From the NCBI GenBank assembly GCA_029266495.1, contig JAQSWS010000047.1:1-32115 (forward strand): a DNA stretch of 32,115 nt. Direction: 5' to 3'. The notes under the pieces were generated by a model that ran no database searches, had not been told where the DNA came from, and saw nothing but the letters and a program-made list of their open reading frames with translations. How positions within the stretch are numbered: the stretch's first letter is position 1; every line of letters starts with the position of its first letter. A program made the position numbers and the translations under genes. Source of the DNA: Rariglobus sp. Lineage in GTDB: Bacteria; Verrucomicrobiota; Verrucomicrobiia; Opitutales; Opitutaceae. Positions 7,389 through 16,207 of this stretch are shown here, one piece after another.

Positions 7389-9686
7389 TTAGAGCAACTG
7401 CCAGCGGCGGCGGAGGAGGAGCTCGGTGGCGTAAACGCCGAGGAGGACGAAGAGCAGCAGACCGCCATGCCAGAGCGGGGTGCGGGTTTCCCGGAGGAGT
7501 TGGGTGCCGGTGTCCCGGGTGGAGGAGAGCCAGACGGAGGGCGGGGTGTTTTCGAGGACGGCGCCGCCGGTGCGGCGGGCGAGTTCCTGGAGCAGGGTCT
7601 CATCGGGAGGCAGCCCGGAGTTTTCACCCAGGGGAACGGCATCGGAAACGGCGAACCAGTGGCGGGCGGTGCGGTTGTCCTCGTCGGTCGCGGTGAGGAG
7701 CCACACGCCGGGGGACGGAGGGGTCCAGCGATAAAGCTGCGTGCCGCCCTGCGCGCCTGCGGCGGGCAGGGAAACCGGAGGCTGTTCGTCCAGGCGGGCG
7801 GTGACGCGGGGATTGCGGCCGCCGCGCACGTGCAACGTCAGCTCGCGGCCGGTCTCGGCGGTGAGCGGGGTGCGTTCGAAACGCGGGCCGCGGGGGCGTT
7901 CGCGGGCGAGCCAGGAGAGGAGGTTCTGCCAGAACAACTCGGCGCCGCGGTCGGTGCTTGGCTGGTTGAGTTTCCAGCGCCAGAGGGCGTCGCTGGTGAG
8001 CACGGCGCTCTGGCCGCGGCCGTAGCGTTGCAAGGCGAGCAGGATGGCGCCCTGGCCGTCGGCGGCTTTTTCGCGCGGATGGCGGGCGAGCACGGTGGCC
8101 CCGGGTTTGGGGCCGCCGACCCGGGCGTAGTTGGCAAAAAGCGGCGAGGCGGAAACGGTATCCGTTCCGATGATACCGCCGGCCTCCGGCTCCCAGGCGA
8201 AGGCGGCGAGGGCGGGGGCGGTGCGGGCGCGTTTTGCACTGCTGGCGAAGGCGGCCTCGGCGTCTCCGTGGGCGCCGCCGAGTTGTTCGATGCGCTGGCG
8301 GAAGGCGAGGGTGGCGGAGTCGACGGTGTTGTCGGAGCCCTCGCCCAGGAACACGACAGGCAGGAGGCGCTCCAGCTCGGTGCCGGCGTAGCCGTGGGTG
8401 GCGTCGTCGTCGGGGGCGAGGAACAGGAGGACTCCGCCGGCGCGCACCCAGGCGGTGAGGGCGGCCTGCCGGGCGGCGTCGAACTGGGTGGCGCTGGCGT
8501 TGGCCAGCACGACGACATCGTAGGAATCAAGCCCGGCGGCGGAGGCGGGCAGGTCGGGCAGCGACCCGGGCACCACGGAGCGGGAGCGGGCGGCGCCTGC
8601 GGGGGCGAGGTTGAAGATCGGGGTGAGCGCGAACGCGGGGTCGCGCCGCAGGATGTCGGAAAGGAACCGGTAGCCCCAGTCGAGCGCGCCCTGGTAGTAA
8701 AGAATGCGCGTCGTATCCGGCGGGGCGATACGCACCTCGGCGCGGGTGGTGACGGCGGAGGCGCCTTCGCCGACGACGAGTTCGACCGGCAGGCTGCCCG
8801 GGGCGCCGGCGGCGATTTCGGTGGACCACGTGAGGGCGCGGCGGCCGGTGGCGAGGGCGAGGGACTCGGCGGGGCGCCAGTCGTTGCCCACGCGCAGGCG
8901 GAGAGGCACGGTGCGGTCGGCGGGCTGGAAGCTTTCGAGGGTGAGTTCCAGGGTGAACTTGGAGCGGGGCGGCACCTGGGAGGGAACGGTCAGGTCGCGG
9001 AGGGAAAGGAATTCACCGCCCGCGAAGCGATTGCGGCCGGCGAGGGAAAAGACGGGGGTGCCGGCGGCGAGGGCGGAGCGCACGGTGTCGTTGAGCGCGG
9101 GGACGGCTTCGTCGCCACTGGTGTCGATTCCATCGGTGAGCACGACGATCGCGCCCCAGCCGCCGGGCGGGGCCTGGGCGAGGGTGTGTTGCAAGGAGCC
9201 GAACACGCGGGTGCGGCCGGTTTTCAGACGGGCGTCGGAGTCGGGTGAGGCGAGCGGGACGACCTCGTCGGCAAAGGCGAAGGTGCGCGGTTCGCCAAAG
9301 GTCTTGCGGGCGGCGGGGGCGAGCGCGCGCCAGCGGCGGAGGGCGTCGTCGGCCCGCCGGGCGCCGCGATTGTCGGCGGCGGTCATGCTGTCGGAGCGGT
9401 CAACGACGAGGGCGAGCGGACGGGTTTCTTTTTGAGCGAAGGTTTGGTGGACGCGGGTCGGCCCGGCGAGGGCGATGAGCAGCAGAAGCCACAGCACGAG
9501 GCGCAGTGAACTGAGCACGGCACGATAGCGTGGAGTGAGCGAGACGAGGGTGCGGCGGTAGCCGAGGACGATCCAGAGGGCACCGGCGATACCGGCGGCT
9601 CCGAGAAGAGACCACGCGAGGAGGGGCGGCAGATCGGCGAGGGGTCCGCCAAAGCGCCAGGAAAAGGACTGCAGCGTGGACGTCAT
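7389..9686 (-). CDS. VWA / glutamine-amidotransferase-like membrane protein
   Basis: 765 residues. Two membrane helices near the N-terminus (about 22-41 and 60-76) precede a von Willebrand A domain with an intact MIDAS motif, DRSDS (residues 96-100), and the downstream VLTDGID. A beta-rich middle is followed by an amidotransferase-like domain (ILYYQGALDWGYRFLSDIL about 330, then SYDVVVLANAS and WVRAGGVLLFLAP). A last helix (about 740-757) and a basic end close the protein. The large central part is therefore probably periplasmic. ATG 9686 overlaps the stop of the preceding gene by four bases (ATGA). VWA domains with MIDAS bind a divalent metal and mediate protein contacts, and are a standard partner of MoxR ATPases. 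Confidence 0.85.
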   Translation of the reverse strand: MTSTLQSFSWRFGGPLADLPPLLAWSLLGAAGIAGALWIVLGYRRTLVSLTPRYRAVLSSLRLVLWLLLLIALAGPTRVHQTFAQKETRPLALVVDRSDSMTAADNRGARRADDALRRWRALAPAARKTFGEPRTFAFADEVVPLASPDSDARLKTGRTRVFGSLQHTLAQAPPGGWGAIVVLTDGIDTSGDEAVPALNDTVRSALAAGTPVFSLAGRNRFAGGEFLSLRDLTVPSQVPPRSKFTLELTLESFQPADRTVPLRLRVGNDWRPAESLALATGRRALTWSTEIAAGAPGSLPVELVVGEGASAVTTRAEVRIAPPDTTRILYYQGALDWGYRFLSDILRRDPAFALTPIFNLAPAGAARSRSVVPGSLPDLPASAAGLDSYDVVVLANASATQFDAARQAALTAWVRAGGVLLFLAPDDDATHGYAGTELERLLPVVFLGEGSDNTVDSATLAFRQRIEQLGGAHGDAEAAFASSAKRARTAPALAAFAWEPEAGGIIGTDTVSASPLFANYARVGGPKPGATVLARHPREKAADGQGAILLALQRYGRGQSAVLTSDALWRWKLNQPSTDRGAELFWQNLLSWLARERPRGPRFERTPLTAETGRELTLHVRGGRNPRVTARLDEQPPVSLPAAGAQGGTQLYRWTPPSPGVWLLTATDEDNRTARHWFAVSDAVPLGENSGLPPDETLLQELARRTGGAVLENTPPSVWLSSTRDTGTQLLRETRTPLWHGGLLLFVLLGVYATELLLRRRWQLL

Positions 9687-12067
9687 GGCTGGCGCGCTTC
9701 GCGGGAAAGGCGCTCGAAATAGGTTTCGATGGTTTCGCGATAGGCGGGATCGAGATCCTCGGGGTTGAAACGGCGGATGGTTTCGTCGCGGCGGTCACCG
9801 GAGAGCGCGGCGGCAAGCATCACGCGGAGCTGATCGACGGAAGCGCGCACGTCGGGGCGGGTGACGACGGCTGCATAATCGGCCCCGGCGCGAAACGCAT
9901 TCACGACCGCGCCGGCGAGGCGGCCCGATTCCGGCGTGTTGATCAACGCATGGGCGAGCTGGGTGCCCAGGATGAGTTCGGTGGCGCGCGTATCGGTGAC
10001 GGACGACGAGGTGCCCTGGCCGGGCTCGGGGGCGGTTCCGGACCCGCGCGCGAGCTGGCGGTGGGCGCGACTGCCGGCTTCACCGCGTTCGGAGAGCGCG
10101 GCCTGGGCGTCGGCGGCGGCCTGGGCGGCGCGGTCGGCGGGGGCGAGGAGAGATTCGGAGCCGGAGCCTTCGCCTTTGCCGCCGGGAGACCCGGGCTTTG
10201 AACCGGCGGTGCTGGCGCTTTGGGCGGCCTCGGCGGCGGTGGCGAGGCGGCGGGCGGCTTCGGCGGAGCCGGTTTCCTGCTGGGCGCGGGCGTCGGCCCG
10301 GAGTTGGGCGGCGACCTCGGCGATCCTGGCGGAGCGGGCGGCTTCGTCGGGGCTGGCGGCGGCTTCGCTGAGAGCGCGGCGGGCGGCTTCGAGTTGGGCG
10401 CGGGCATCTTCGCGGCCGGATTTTTCCTGGGCGGCGGCGGCGTCGCGCAAGGTCCCGGCGGCGGCATGGGCGGGGGCGCGGGCGGCGGCGGCATCGCCCT
10501 GTTTCAACTGGGTGGCGGCGGCGGCGGCATCGCGAGCGGCCTGGGCGGCGGCTTGTTGCGCGGCAGGGCTGAGCCGCTGGTTTTGAGCGAGCTGGGCGGC
10601 ACGCGAGGCCAGCGCCTCCTGCTCGGCGGGCGACGGGGATTTTTTGCCGCCGGGGGATTTTGCGGAGGACGACGGATCATTCTTTCTGGCTTCGTCGGAC
10701 TGGTCTTGCGCGAGTTGTTCGAGCTGGCCGGCGGCGGTGTCTTTGCGCGGCGGGAGCTTGAACGCCTGGCCGTCTTTGAAGGGGTCGGCGGGTCTCGGGG
10801 GCGGAGGAGGGCCGGCGGAACCGGCCTCTTTGAGCATCTTGCGGAAGATTTTTTCGATCTCGGTGATGAGGGCGAGGGCGCGGCCTTGGGGGCGGGCGGC
10901 GGGTTCGTTTTGAGTCGCGCCGATGAGCGTCGACGCTTCTTCCATCAAGGGGATGACTTGGGTGAGGTTATCAACGACGAGGGGAGGGAGGGCCTCGGTG
11001 ATCGCGAAGGTGCGGATTTCGCCGGCCTTGGTCGCGAGCAGGGCCTGATCGGTGCCGACGGTGGTGTTGGCCTCGGTCCAGGCCGCGTCGGTTTTCGAGA
11101 TGGGGGCGTGGGCGAGGAGAAAGTTTTGCTTAAGGAGGGTGAGCTGGGCGGCTTTGAGGGCGCCGATCATCGATGAACACTGACCCGACGGTCCGCCGTT
11201 CTTCTGGCGTTCGACGTCCTCACGAGCGGGGCGGATTTGGATGAACTGCAGCGGTGAGGTGACCGGGGGCGAGGGCTCCAGGGAGGCGCGATCGGCGCGC
11301 AGGTGGTAGGAGACGATGTCGAACTCGGCGGCATTGATTTCGTCGAGGTAGAGGGGGAGGGCGACCGGGTGGACGCCGGGCGAGGCGAGTGTCGCGAGCA
11401 GGGAGGGGTCAAGAGGCTGCGACAGGCGGGGCTCACCGTTGACGGAAACCTCGAGGCTCGCGGAGCGAAAGCCGGTGCGGCTGGCGGCGGCGGCGGCCAG
11501 GGGGATTTCTTCGATCGACGTGGCCTTGATTTCGCTTTCCGGCGAGCGCCATTCGATGGAGGCGGTGATGTCCGCCGGCGCGAGCGGCGGAAGCGGGGCG
11601 GGCGAGCGTATTCTGATTCCAAATACGGTGGACTCGGCAAGGAACAGCAGGAACGCAACGGCGAGGACCGCCAGGGCGGCATGCCAGGAGACGGCGCGGG
11701 GCAGGCGGTGGCCGGCGAGGCGTGCGGAGGCATCGGAACGCTGGGCGGCGGCGAAGGCGGAGGAGTTGTCCGCGAGTTCGGAGGCCGCCTCGATGCGGGC
11801 CTTGAGGGCCCATTCGGAGTCGAGTGCGCGTGCGACGGCGCGCGCGTCAAGCCGGCGCGCGCGGAGGAACCAGGCCGTCAGCGCGAGCGCTGACGCAATG
11901 ACCAACGACCAATGACCAATGTCCAATGCGGAGGACGGCGGGAGCCAGGCAAGGCGGGAGGCAAGGAGGAGGGTTGCGGCAAGGAGGGCGAGGGCGAGGG
12001 ACCAGACGAGCGCGGTGTAGCGACGGCGGCGGTGGTGCGTGCGGACGAGGTGGTCGGGCGTGCTCAT
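9683..12067 (-). CDS. DUF4175-like membrane protein with Ala-rich helical domain
   Basis: 794 residues from ATG 12067, which overlaps the upstream stop as ATGA; a longer open frame exists but only inside the preceding gene. Three N-terminal membrane helices (about 18-40, 51-68, 128-147) are followed by a periplasmic beta-rich part (ITASIEWRSPE...). A long Ala/Gln/Glu/Arg-rich stretch (about residues 479-656) predicts extended helices or coiled coil. The acidic C-terminus contains FNPEDLDPAYRETIETYFERLSRE. Size, order and position between a BatA-like and a VWA gene match DUF4175-type proteins of MoxR clusters. The second helix is partly encoded by a heptanucleotide repeat (11896-11928). Confidence 0.75.
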   Translation of the reverse strand: MSTPDHLVRTHHRRRRYTALVWSLALALLAATLLLASRLAWLPPSSALDIGHWSLVIASALALTAWFLRARRLDARAVARALDSEWALKARIEAASELADNSSAFAAAQRSDASARLAGHRLPRAVSWHAALAVLAVAFLLFLAESTVFGIRIRSPAPLPPLAPADITASIEWRSPESEIKATSIEEIPLAAAAASRTGFRSASLEVSVNGEPRLSQPLDPSLLATLASPGVHPVALPLYLDEINAAEFDIVSYHLRADRASLEPSPPVTSPLQFIQIRPAREDVERQKNGGPSGQCSSMIGALKAAQLTLLKQNFLLAHAPISKTDAAWTEANTTVGTDQALLATKAGEIRTFAITEALPPLVVDNLTQVIPLMEEASTLIGATQNEPAARPQGRALALITEIEKIFRKMLKEAGSAGPPPPPRPADPFKDGQAFKLPPRKDTAAGQLEQLAQDQSDEARKNDPSSSAKSPGGKKSPSPAEQEALASRAAQLAQNQRLSPAAQQAAAQAARDAAAAATQLKQGDAAAARAPAHAAAGTLRDAAAAQEKSGREDARAQLEAARRALSEAAASPDEAARSARIAEVAAQLRADARAQQETGSAEAARRLATAAEAAQSASTAGSKPGSPGGKGEGSGSESLLAPADRAAQAAADAQAALSERGEAGSRAHRQLARGSGTAPEPGQGTSSSVTDTRATELILGTQLAHALINTPESGRLAGAVVNAFRAGADYAAVVTRPDVRASVDQLRVMLAAALSGDRRDETIRRFNPEDLDPAYRETIETYFERLSREARQP
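11896..11928 (-). repeat. Heptanucleotide repeat (CATTGGT-type) inside a coding region
   Basis: Read on the minus strand, about 4.7 degenerate copies of CATTGGT follow each other. The repeat is in frame and encodes residues around LDIGHWSLVIA of the second membrane helix. A second array of the same unit and the same 33-bp length lies at 14048-14080. Confidence 0.8.
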
Positions 12068-14040
12068 CGGGTGGTGCGGTTGGCGAAGGCGAGTTCGGTC
12101 AGGGCAAAGACGGCCATGGCGGCGAAACACCACCACCAGAGAGGGTTTTGTTGCTCGGCATCCTGTGCGGCGAGATGGACGGAAGAAGAGGTGCGAGAGA
12201 GCTCGCGGCCTGCGTCGGAGGAGGCGGAGATGAGCTGAGCCCACGGTGAGCCTTCGGTCCAGGGGGCGAGATCGCTTTCCTCGGGAGGGAGGTTGACGGC
12301 ATGGAGGCTGCGTTGGTGTCCGCGCGACCATTCGTAGATGCCGGGGGCCTGCGGCACGGTGCCGCCGGAGACCGAGGTGGCCGGCCTGGTGGCGAATGGG
12401 CCGGCGAGGGCGCGCCAGGAGCCGGGTTCGCCTTGGGGCAGCGCGAGCGGCTGGCCGACGAGGGCCGGGGTGCCGGCCTGCAACCCGGTGTCGAGCAAAT
12501 GAAGGATCGTGCGGTGAAGAAAAGGAACGAACGCGGGGGCGAGCGGCCAGTCACCGTCCCGGCGGTCCGGAGTGAAGCCCGCGATGAGCACGCGGCCGGC
12601 ACCGAGGCGGAGTTCGCCGAGGGCGGGCGAGCCGTCGGTCCAGGAAGCGAGCGGCTCGACGGAAGTGGCGGGAAGGGACCAGCCGCGTTTGAAGGTCCAG
12701 CCAACGAGGCTGCGGAGATTGGCCTCGGCGAGGGGGGCGACCAGCGGGTGGTCGATTGTCCAGTCGCGCACGCGCGCGGCGCCGGCGGGCTGCGGGACCG
12801 GAACGATGCCGTGGGTGGCGAGCCAGCGGAATTGATCGGGGCTGCCGTCGAGGAAGAGCAGCGCCGAGCCGCCGGCAGCGAGAAAGGCGTCGAGCCGTGC
12901 GGCGGAGTCACGGGTGAAAGAGGCCTCGTTGCGAAGGACGACGGCGGCAGGCACCGGCCAGGCGGTGGCGGGAATGCCGCCCATGCGCAGGGAGGGCGGA
13001 AGGGTGGCGAGCGCCTGGCAGGCGATATTAATGTAGTCGGCGCCGGCTCCGGCGGGTGGGCGATCGAGGAGCAACAGGCGGCGGGCGGCGGCTTCGGCGG
13101 GGGCGAGGGCCCAGGCCTCGTCGTCGGCGGGCAGGTCATCGGCATCGAGCGCGAACCGTATCCAGCCTTTGGATAACGATGAAGCGGGCACGGTTTGGCG
13201 GAACGTGCGGATTTCACCGGAGGCGAGTTCGATCGGCTCGGTGTGGAGCACCTCGGAGTCGCTGCCGGCGAACAGTCGCAGGGTGTGGCGGCCGGGCTTG
13301 CCGAAATTGCGAATGACCACCGAAGCGGTGGCGGTGTCGCCGGTGTTCTGAAGGGTGGGTGTGAGCAAGGCGGCCTGACGGGAAACGCCGCTTTCGGGGG
13401 TGGCGGGGAAAACTGCGGTGACGCCGGATGGAAGCGGGCGGGCGAAGTCCATCCCGGCCCAGCCGAGTGCCTGGTGATCTCCGAGGTAGATGAGTTTGCG
13501 GGTGCGCGCGGCGGAGGAGGCGAGGGTGTCGGCGGCGAAACGCAGGGCCGGTTCGGCGCGGGTGGTTTCCCAGCCGGGAGGAAGATCGTTGAGCGTTGCG
13601 ATGGCCGCGGAGGTGTCGCGGGTGGGCGGCACAAGCCAAGTGGGGCGCGGGTTCATCAGGAGCAGCCCGACCGTGTCGCCGTTTGTGGGGGTGCCGATTT
13701 CGGCGAGGGCCCAAGCCTTGAGTTGTGACCAGCGACCGGGTGCCTGGAGGCTGAAGGAGTTGTCGATCACGACGACGGAGGCGCGGGCGGACGCGGGCGC
13801 GGGTTGTCCGAAAAACGGGCGGGCGAAGGCGGCGGCGAGGAGGGCGAGCACGAGGCAGCGCAACGCGAGCACAAGGCGGCGATGGAAATTCTGGCGGCGG
13901 TGATGCGGCTGGCTCGTTTTGAGGAAACGCAGCGCGGGAAAAGGGATGGTGCGGGTGACGCGACGGCGCAGCAGGTGAAGGGCGATCGGCAGGGTGATCG
14001 CGGCGGCGGCGAGGAGGAAGGCGGGAGAGAGAAAACTCAC
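12064..14040 (-). CDS. BatA-like VWA membrane protein (aerotolerance regulator N-terminal domain)
   Basis: 658 residues from GTG 14040, chosen because SFLSPAFLLAAAAITLPIALHLLRRR is the family's usual first helix; an extension to TTG 14064 would only translate a heptanucleotide repeat. A second helix (about 56-76) leads to a VWA domain with an intact MIDAS, DNSFS (residues 93-97). The middle and C-terminal parts contain an amidotransferase-like fold (LDAFLAAGGSALLFLDG) and a final membrane helix (LWWWCFAAMAVFALTELAFA) before the basic end. BatA/BatB-type proteins act with MoxR and DUF58 partners at the inner membrane. The stop overlaps the next start (ATGA). Confidence 0.87.
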   Translation of the reverse strand: MSFLSPAFLLAAAAITLPIALHLLRRRVTRTIPFPALRFLKTSQPHHRRQNFHRRLVLALRCLVLALLAAAFARPFFGQPAPASARASVVVIDNSFSLQAPGRWSQLKAWALAEIGTPTNGDTVGLLLMNPRPTWLVPPTRDTSAAIATLNDLPPGWETTRAEPALRFAADTLASSAARTRKLIYLGDHQALGWAGMDFARPLPSGVTAVFPATPESGVSRQAALLTPTLQNTGDTATASVVIRNFGKPGRHTLRLFAGSDSEVLHTEPIELASGEIRTFRQTVPASSLSKGWIRFALDADDLPADDEAWALAPAEAAARRLLLLDRPPAGAGADYINIACQALATLPPSLRMGGIPATAWPVPAAVVLRNEASFTRDSAARLDAFLAAGGSALLFLDGSPDQFRWLATHGIVPVPQPAGAARVRDWTIDHPLVAPLAEANLRSLVGWTFKRGWSLPATSVEPLASWTDGSPALGELRLGAGRVLIAGFTPDRRDGDWPLAPAFVPFLHRTILHLLDTGLQAGTPALVGQPLALPQGEPGSWRALAGPFATRPATSVSGGTVPQAPGIYEWSRGHQRSLHAVNLPPEESDLAPWTEGSPWAQLISASSDAGRELSRTSSSVHLAAQDAEQQNPLWWWCFAAMAVFALTELAFANRTTR

Positions 14041-14047
14041 TGCGTGA

Positions 14048-14080
14048 GAATGACCAATTACCAATGACCAATGACGAATG
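14048..14080 (-). repeat. Heptanucleotide repeat (CATTGGT-type) upstream of the BatA-like gene
   Basis: On the minus strand about 4.7 copies of CATTGGT with small changes end 7 bp before the GTG start at 14040. It occupies the place where a ribosome-binding site would be expected; none is visible. Confidence 0.85.
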
Positions 14081-14130
14081 GGGGACGTCGGAGGCCTTGG
14101 GGGCGAGTGGGGGAATGGGAGGACATCGGG

Positions 14131-15105
14131 TTATCTTTGGCCGGCGCGGCGGGCGAGGCAGGCGCGGAGGGCGTCGAGCGGGGGTTCATCGGTGCGCAAT
14201 TCGAGCGCGTCGCAGCCGTAGTCGCGGCAGGCGGCGGTCACCGCGGCGCGGTGGGCGGAGAATTGTTCGCGGTAGACACGGGCTTGCGCCGCGGGGTCGA
14301 GGAGCAGGTCGGCGCCGGTTTCGATGTCAAAAAAGACGGCGGGATCCTGAAAGGAGAAGTCGACCTCGGCCGGGTCGGCGATCTGGAGCGCGAGCAAATC
14401 GTGGCGTTCGTGGCGGAGGCGTTGAATGACGGGCGAAAGGGCGGAGGGATCCTCGTAGAAATCGCTGGCGATCACGAAGAGGCAACGGTTCGGGGCGACC
14501 TCCAGGACGGTGTGCAACGCGCGGGCGAGCGCGGTGGTTTTGCCGGTGCCCGGCGCATCGAGGAGTCCCCAGACGGCCTGGAGGCGAACGGGCGAACGGG
14601 AGGGGGGAAGCCATTGCGCAAGGTCGTCGGAGATCAGGCCGGCGCCGCAGGCGTCGCGTTGATGGCGGACGAGCAGCACGAGCGCGCCGAGGAGGGCGCG
14701 CGCGTAGTCGAGCTTGCTGAGCAAGCCTTTGCGGCTGGCGTAGGCCATCGAGGGGGAGACATCGAGCAGGAGAACGACGCGAAGCGGGGTTTCCTCGTGG
14801 GCTTCGCGGAGATGAAGCCGATCGGTGCGCGCGTAGAGCCGCCAGTCCACGCGACGCAGGTCATCGCCCATTTGGTAATCACGGTAATCGGCGAACTCGA
14901 TGCTCGCGCCTTTGCGGCGGCTGGCGTGGCCGCCGATGCCAAGGGCGTCGGCGAGACGGCGGGCGCGGAGCGGCAGCGAGCCAAGCGCGGCGAGTTCGGC
15001 CATGTCGAGGGGACGCAGCGGCGGCGGTGCATAGCCGAGCCGCCGGGGGAGGGGGGGCGGGAGTGAGGGCGGAACTCCGGAGGCGGCTCGGTTGATGAGG
15101 GCCAT
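14131..15105 (-). CDS. DUF58 domain protein
   Basis: 324 residues from ATG 15105 (an internal ATG at 15003 would also give a full DUF58 core). It has no membrane segment, so this is the short cytosolic form. The signature EFADYRDYQMGDDLRRVDW (residues 70-88) is the DUF58 core, directly followed by a VWA-like fold with an intact MIDAS-type motif DVSPS (115-119) and later FVIASDFYED. A Pro-rich N-terminal 35 residues is less conserved. DUF58 proteins are encoded immediately after MoxR in most such clusters and are thought to work with the ATPase. It lies 74 bp after the MoxR gene, a gap holding a hairpin repeat. Confidence 0.9.
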   Translation of the reverse strand: MALINRAASGVPPSLPPPLPRRLGYAPPPLRPLDMAELAALGSLPLRARRLADALGIGGHASRRKGASIEFADYRDYQMGDDLRRVDWRLYARTDRLHLREAHEETPLRVVLLLDVSPSMAYASRKGLLSKLDYARALLGALVLLVRHQRDACGAGLISDDLAQWLPPSRSPVRLQAVWGLLDAPGTGKTTALARALHTVLEVAPNRCLFVIASDFYEDPSALSPVIQRLRHERHDLLALQIADPAEVDFSFQDPAVFFDIETGADLLLDPAAQARVYREQFSAHRAAVTAACRDYGCDALELRTDEPPLDALRACLARRAGQR

Positions 15106-15141
15106 GATGCGAATGAGGAGAGCGGATGCCGGGGGTGGGTT

Positions 15142-15161
15142 CCCTGAGCTCACGCTCAGGG
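15142..15161. repeat. Hairpin-forming dispersed repeat between MoxR and DUF58 genes
   Basis: CCCTGAGC (15142-15149) and GCTCAGGG (15154-15161) form a perfect 8-bp stem around TCAC. The surrounding 15140-15172 resembles 18874-18904. There is no U-tract on the transcribed strand, so it is more likely a REP-like or RNA-processing hairpin than a terminator. Confidence 0.7.
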
Positions 15162-15179
15162 GCACACGGGCAGGAGGGA

Positions 15180-16193
15180 TCAGGCTTTCACGGCCTTGAG
15201 GATGTCGGTGATGATCGCGTCGGCGGTGAGGCCGTCGGCCTCGGCGCGATAGTTGAGGATAAGGCGGTGGCGGAGAACGATCTTCGCGGCGGCGGCGATG
15301 TCCTCGGCGGCGCAGTTGAGGCGTCCGTCGAGGGCGGCGGCGGCCTTGGCTCCGAGGGCGAGGGCCTGCGAGGCGCGGGGGCCGGCGCCCCATTGGACGC
15401 AGCGTTTCACGGTGGGGGGGGCGCCGGCGGTGTCGGGGCGTGTGGCCTGGACGAGGCGCACGGCATATTCGGCGACGCTGGCGGGCACGTGGACGCGGCG
15501 GACGGCGCGTTGCAGGCCGATGAGGGTGTCGGCGGAGCAGATTTTTTCCAGGGCGGCGGGCGGGACGCCTGTAGTGGATTGAAGGATACGCACCTCGTCG
15601 GCGGCGCTCGGGTAGCCGACGTGGAGGCAGAAGAGAAAGCGGTCGAGCTGGGCCTCGGGCAGGGGATAGGTGCCTTCCTGCTCGATGGGATTCTGGGTCG
15701 CGAGGACGAAGAACGGCGCGGGCAGGTCACGGGTGCGGCCGGCGACGGTGACGCGGCGCTCCTGCATGGCTTCGAGGAGGGCGGACTGGGTCTTGGCGGG
15801 GGCGCGGTTGATCTCGTCGGCGAGGAGAAGTTGCGTGAACACGGGGCCGGCGATGAAGCGGAACTCGCGTTTGCCGTGGTCGTTTTCCTCGATGATTTCG
15901 GAGCCAGTCACGTCGCTGGGCATCAGGTCGGGCGTGAACTGGATGCGGTTGAACGTGAGGTCGATCGCCTCGGAGAGGGTTTTTACGATGAGGGTCTTGG
16001 CGAGACCGGGGACACCGATCATAAGGCAATGGCCCTGGGCGAGCAGGCCGAGGAAGAGGTGGCGCAGGACCTCTTCCTGGCCGACGATGCGTTTGGCGAG
16101 TTCGCCTTGAAGACGAGCGTAGAGCGCAGGGACATCGCGCAGGAGGGCGACATCGAGTTCGTCAGTGGCGGGAGGAGTGGGGGAGGCGATCAT
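15180..16193 (-). CDS. MoxR-family AAA+ ATPase
   Basis: 337 residues from ATG 16193. Walker A is GVPGLAKT (60-67), Walker B LLLADEINR (122-130), followed by APAKTQSALLEAMQERRVTV, the sensor-1 segment VLATQNPIEQEGTYPLPEAQLDRF (about 164-187) and a C-terminal helical lid. All ATPase residues are present. MoxR proteins act as cytosolic chaperone-like ATPases, commonly promoting metal insertion or maturation of partners that carry VWA domains. The three VWA/DUF58 genes directly downstream fit this. It starts 14 bp after the stop of the transglutaminase-like gene. The gene name moxR is a family label only. Confidence 0.95.
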   Translation of the reverse strand: MIASPTPPATDELDVALLRDVPALYARLQGELAKRIVGQEEVLRHLFLGLLAQGHCLMIGVPGLAKTLIVKTLSEAIDLTFNRIQFTPDLMPSDVTGSEIIEENDHGKREFRFIAGPVFTQLLLADEINRAPAKTQSALLEAMQERRVTVAGRTRDLPAPFFVLATQNPIEQEGTYPLPEAQLDRFLFCLHVGYPSAADEVRILQSTTGVPPAALEKICSADTLIGLQRAVRRVHVPASVAEYAVRLVQATRPDTAGAPPTVKRCVQWGAGPRASQALALGAKAAAALDGRLNCAAEDIAAAAKIVLRHRLILNYRAEADGLTADAIITDILKAVKA

Positions 16194-16207
16194 GAGTAAA
16201 GAGGGGG

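Noticed and set aside
7467-9248. Long plus-strand Gly-rich frame opposite the VWA gene
   Set aside because: It has the composition of a GC-rich shadow frame; the minus strand encodes a recognisable VWA protein with ATGA overlap.
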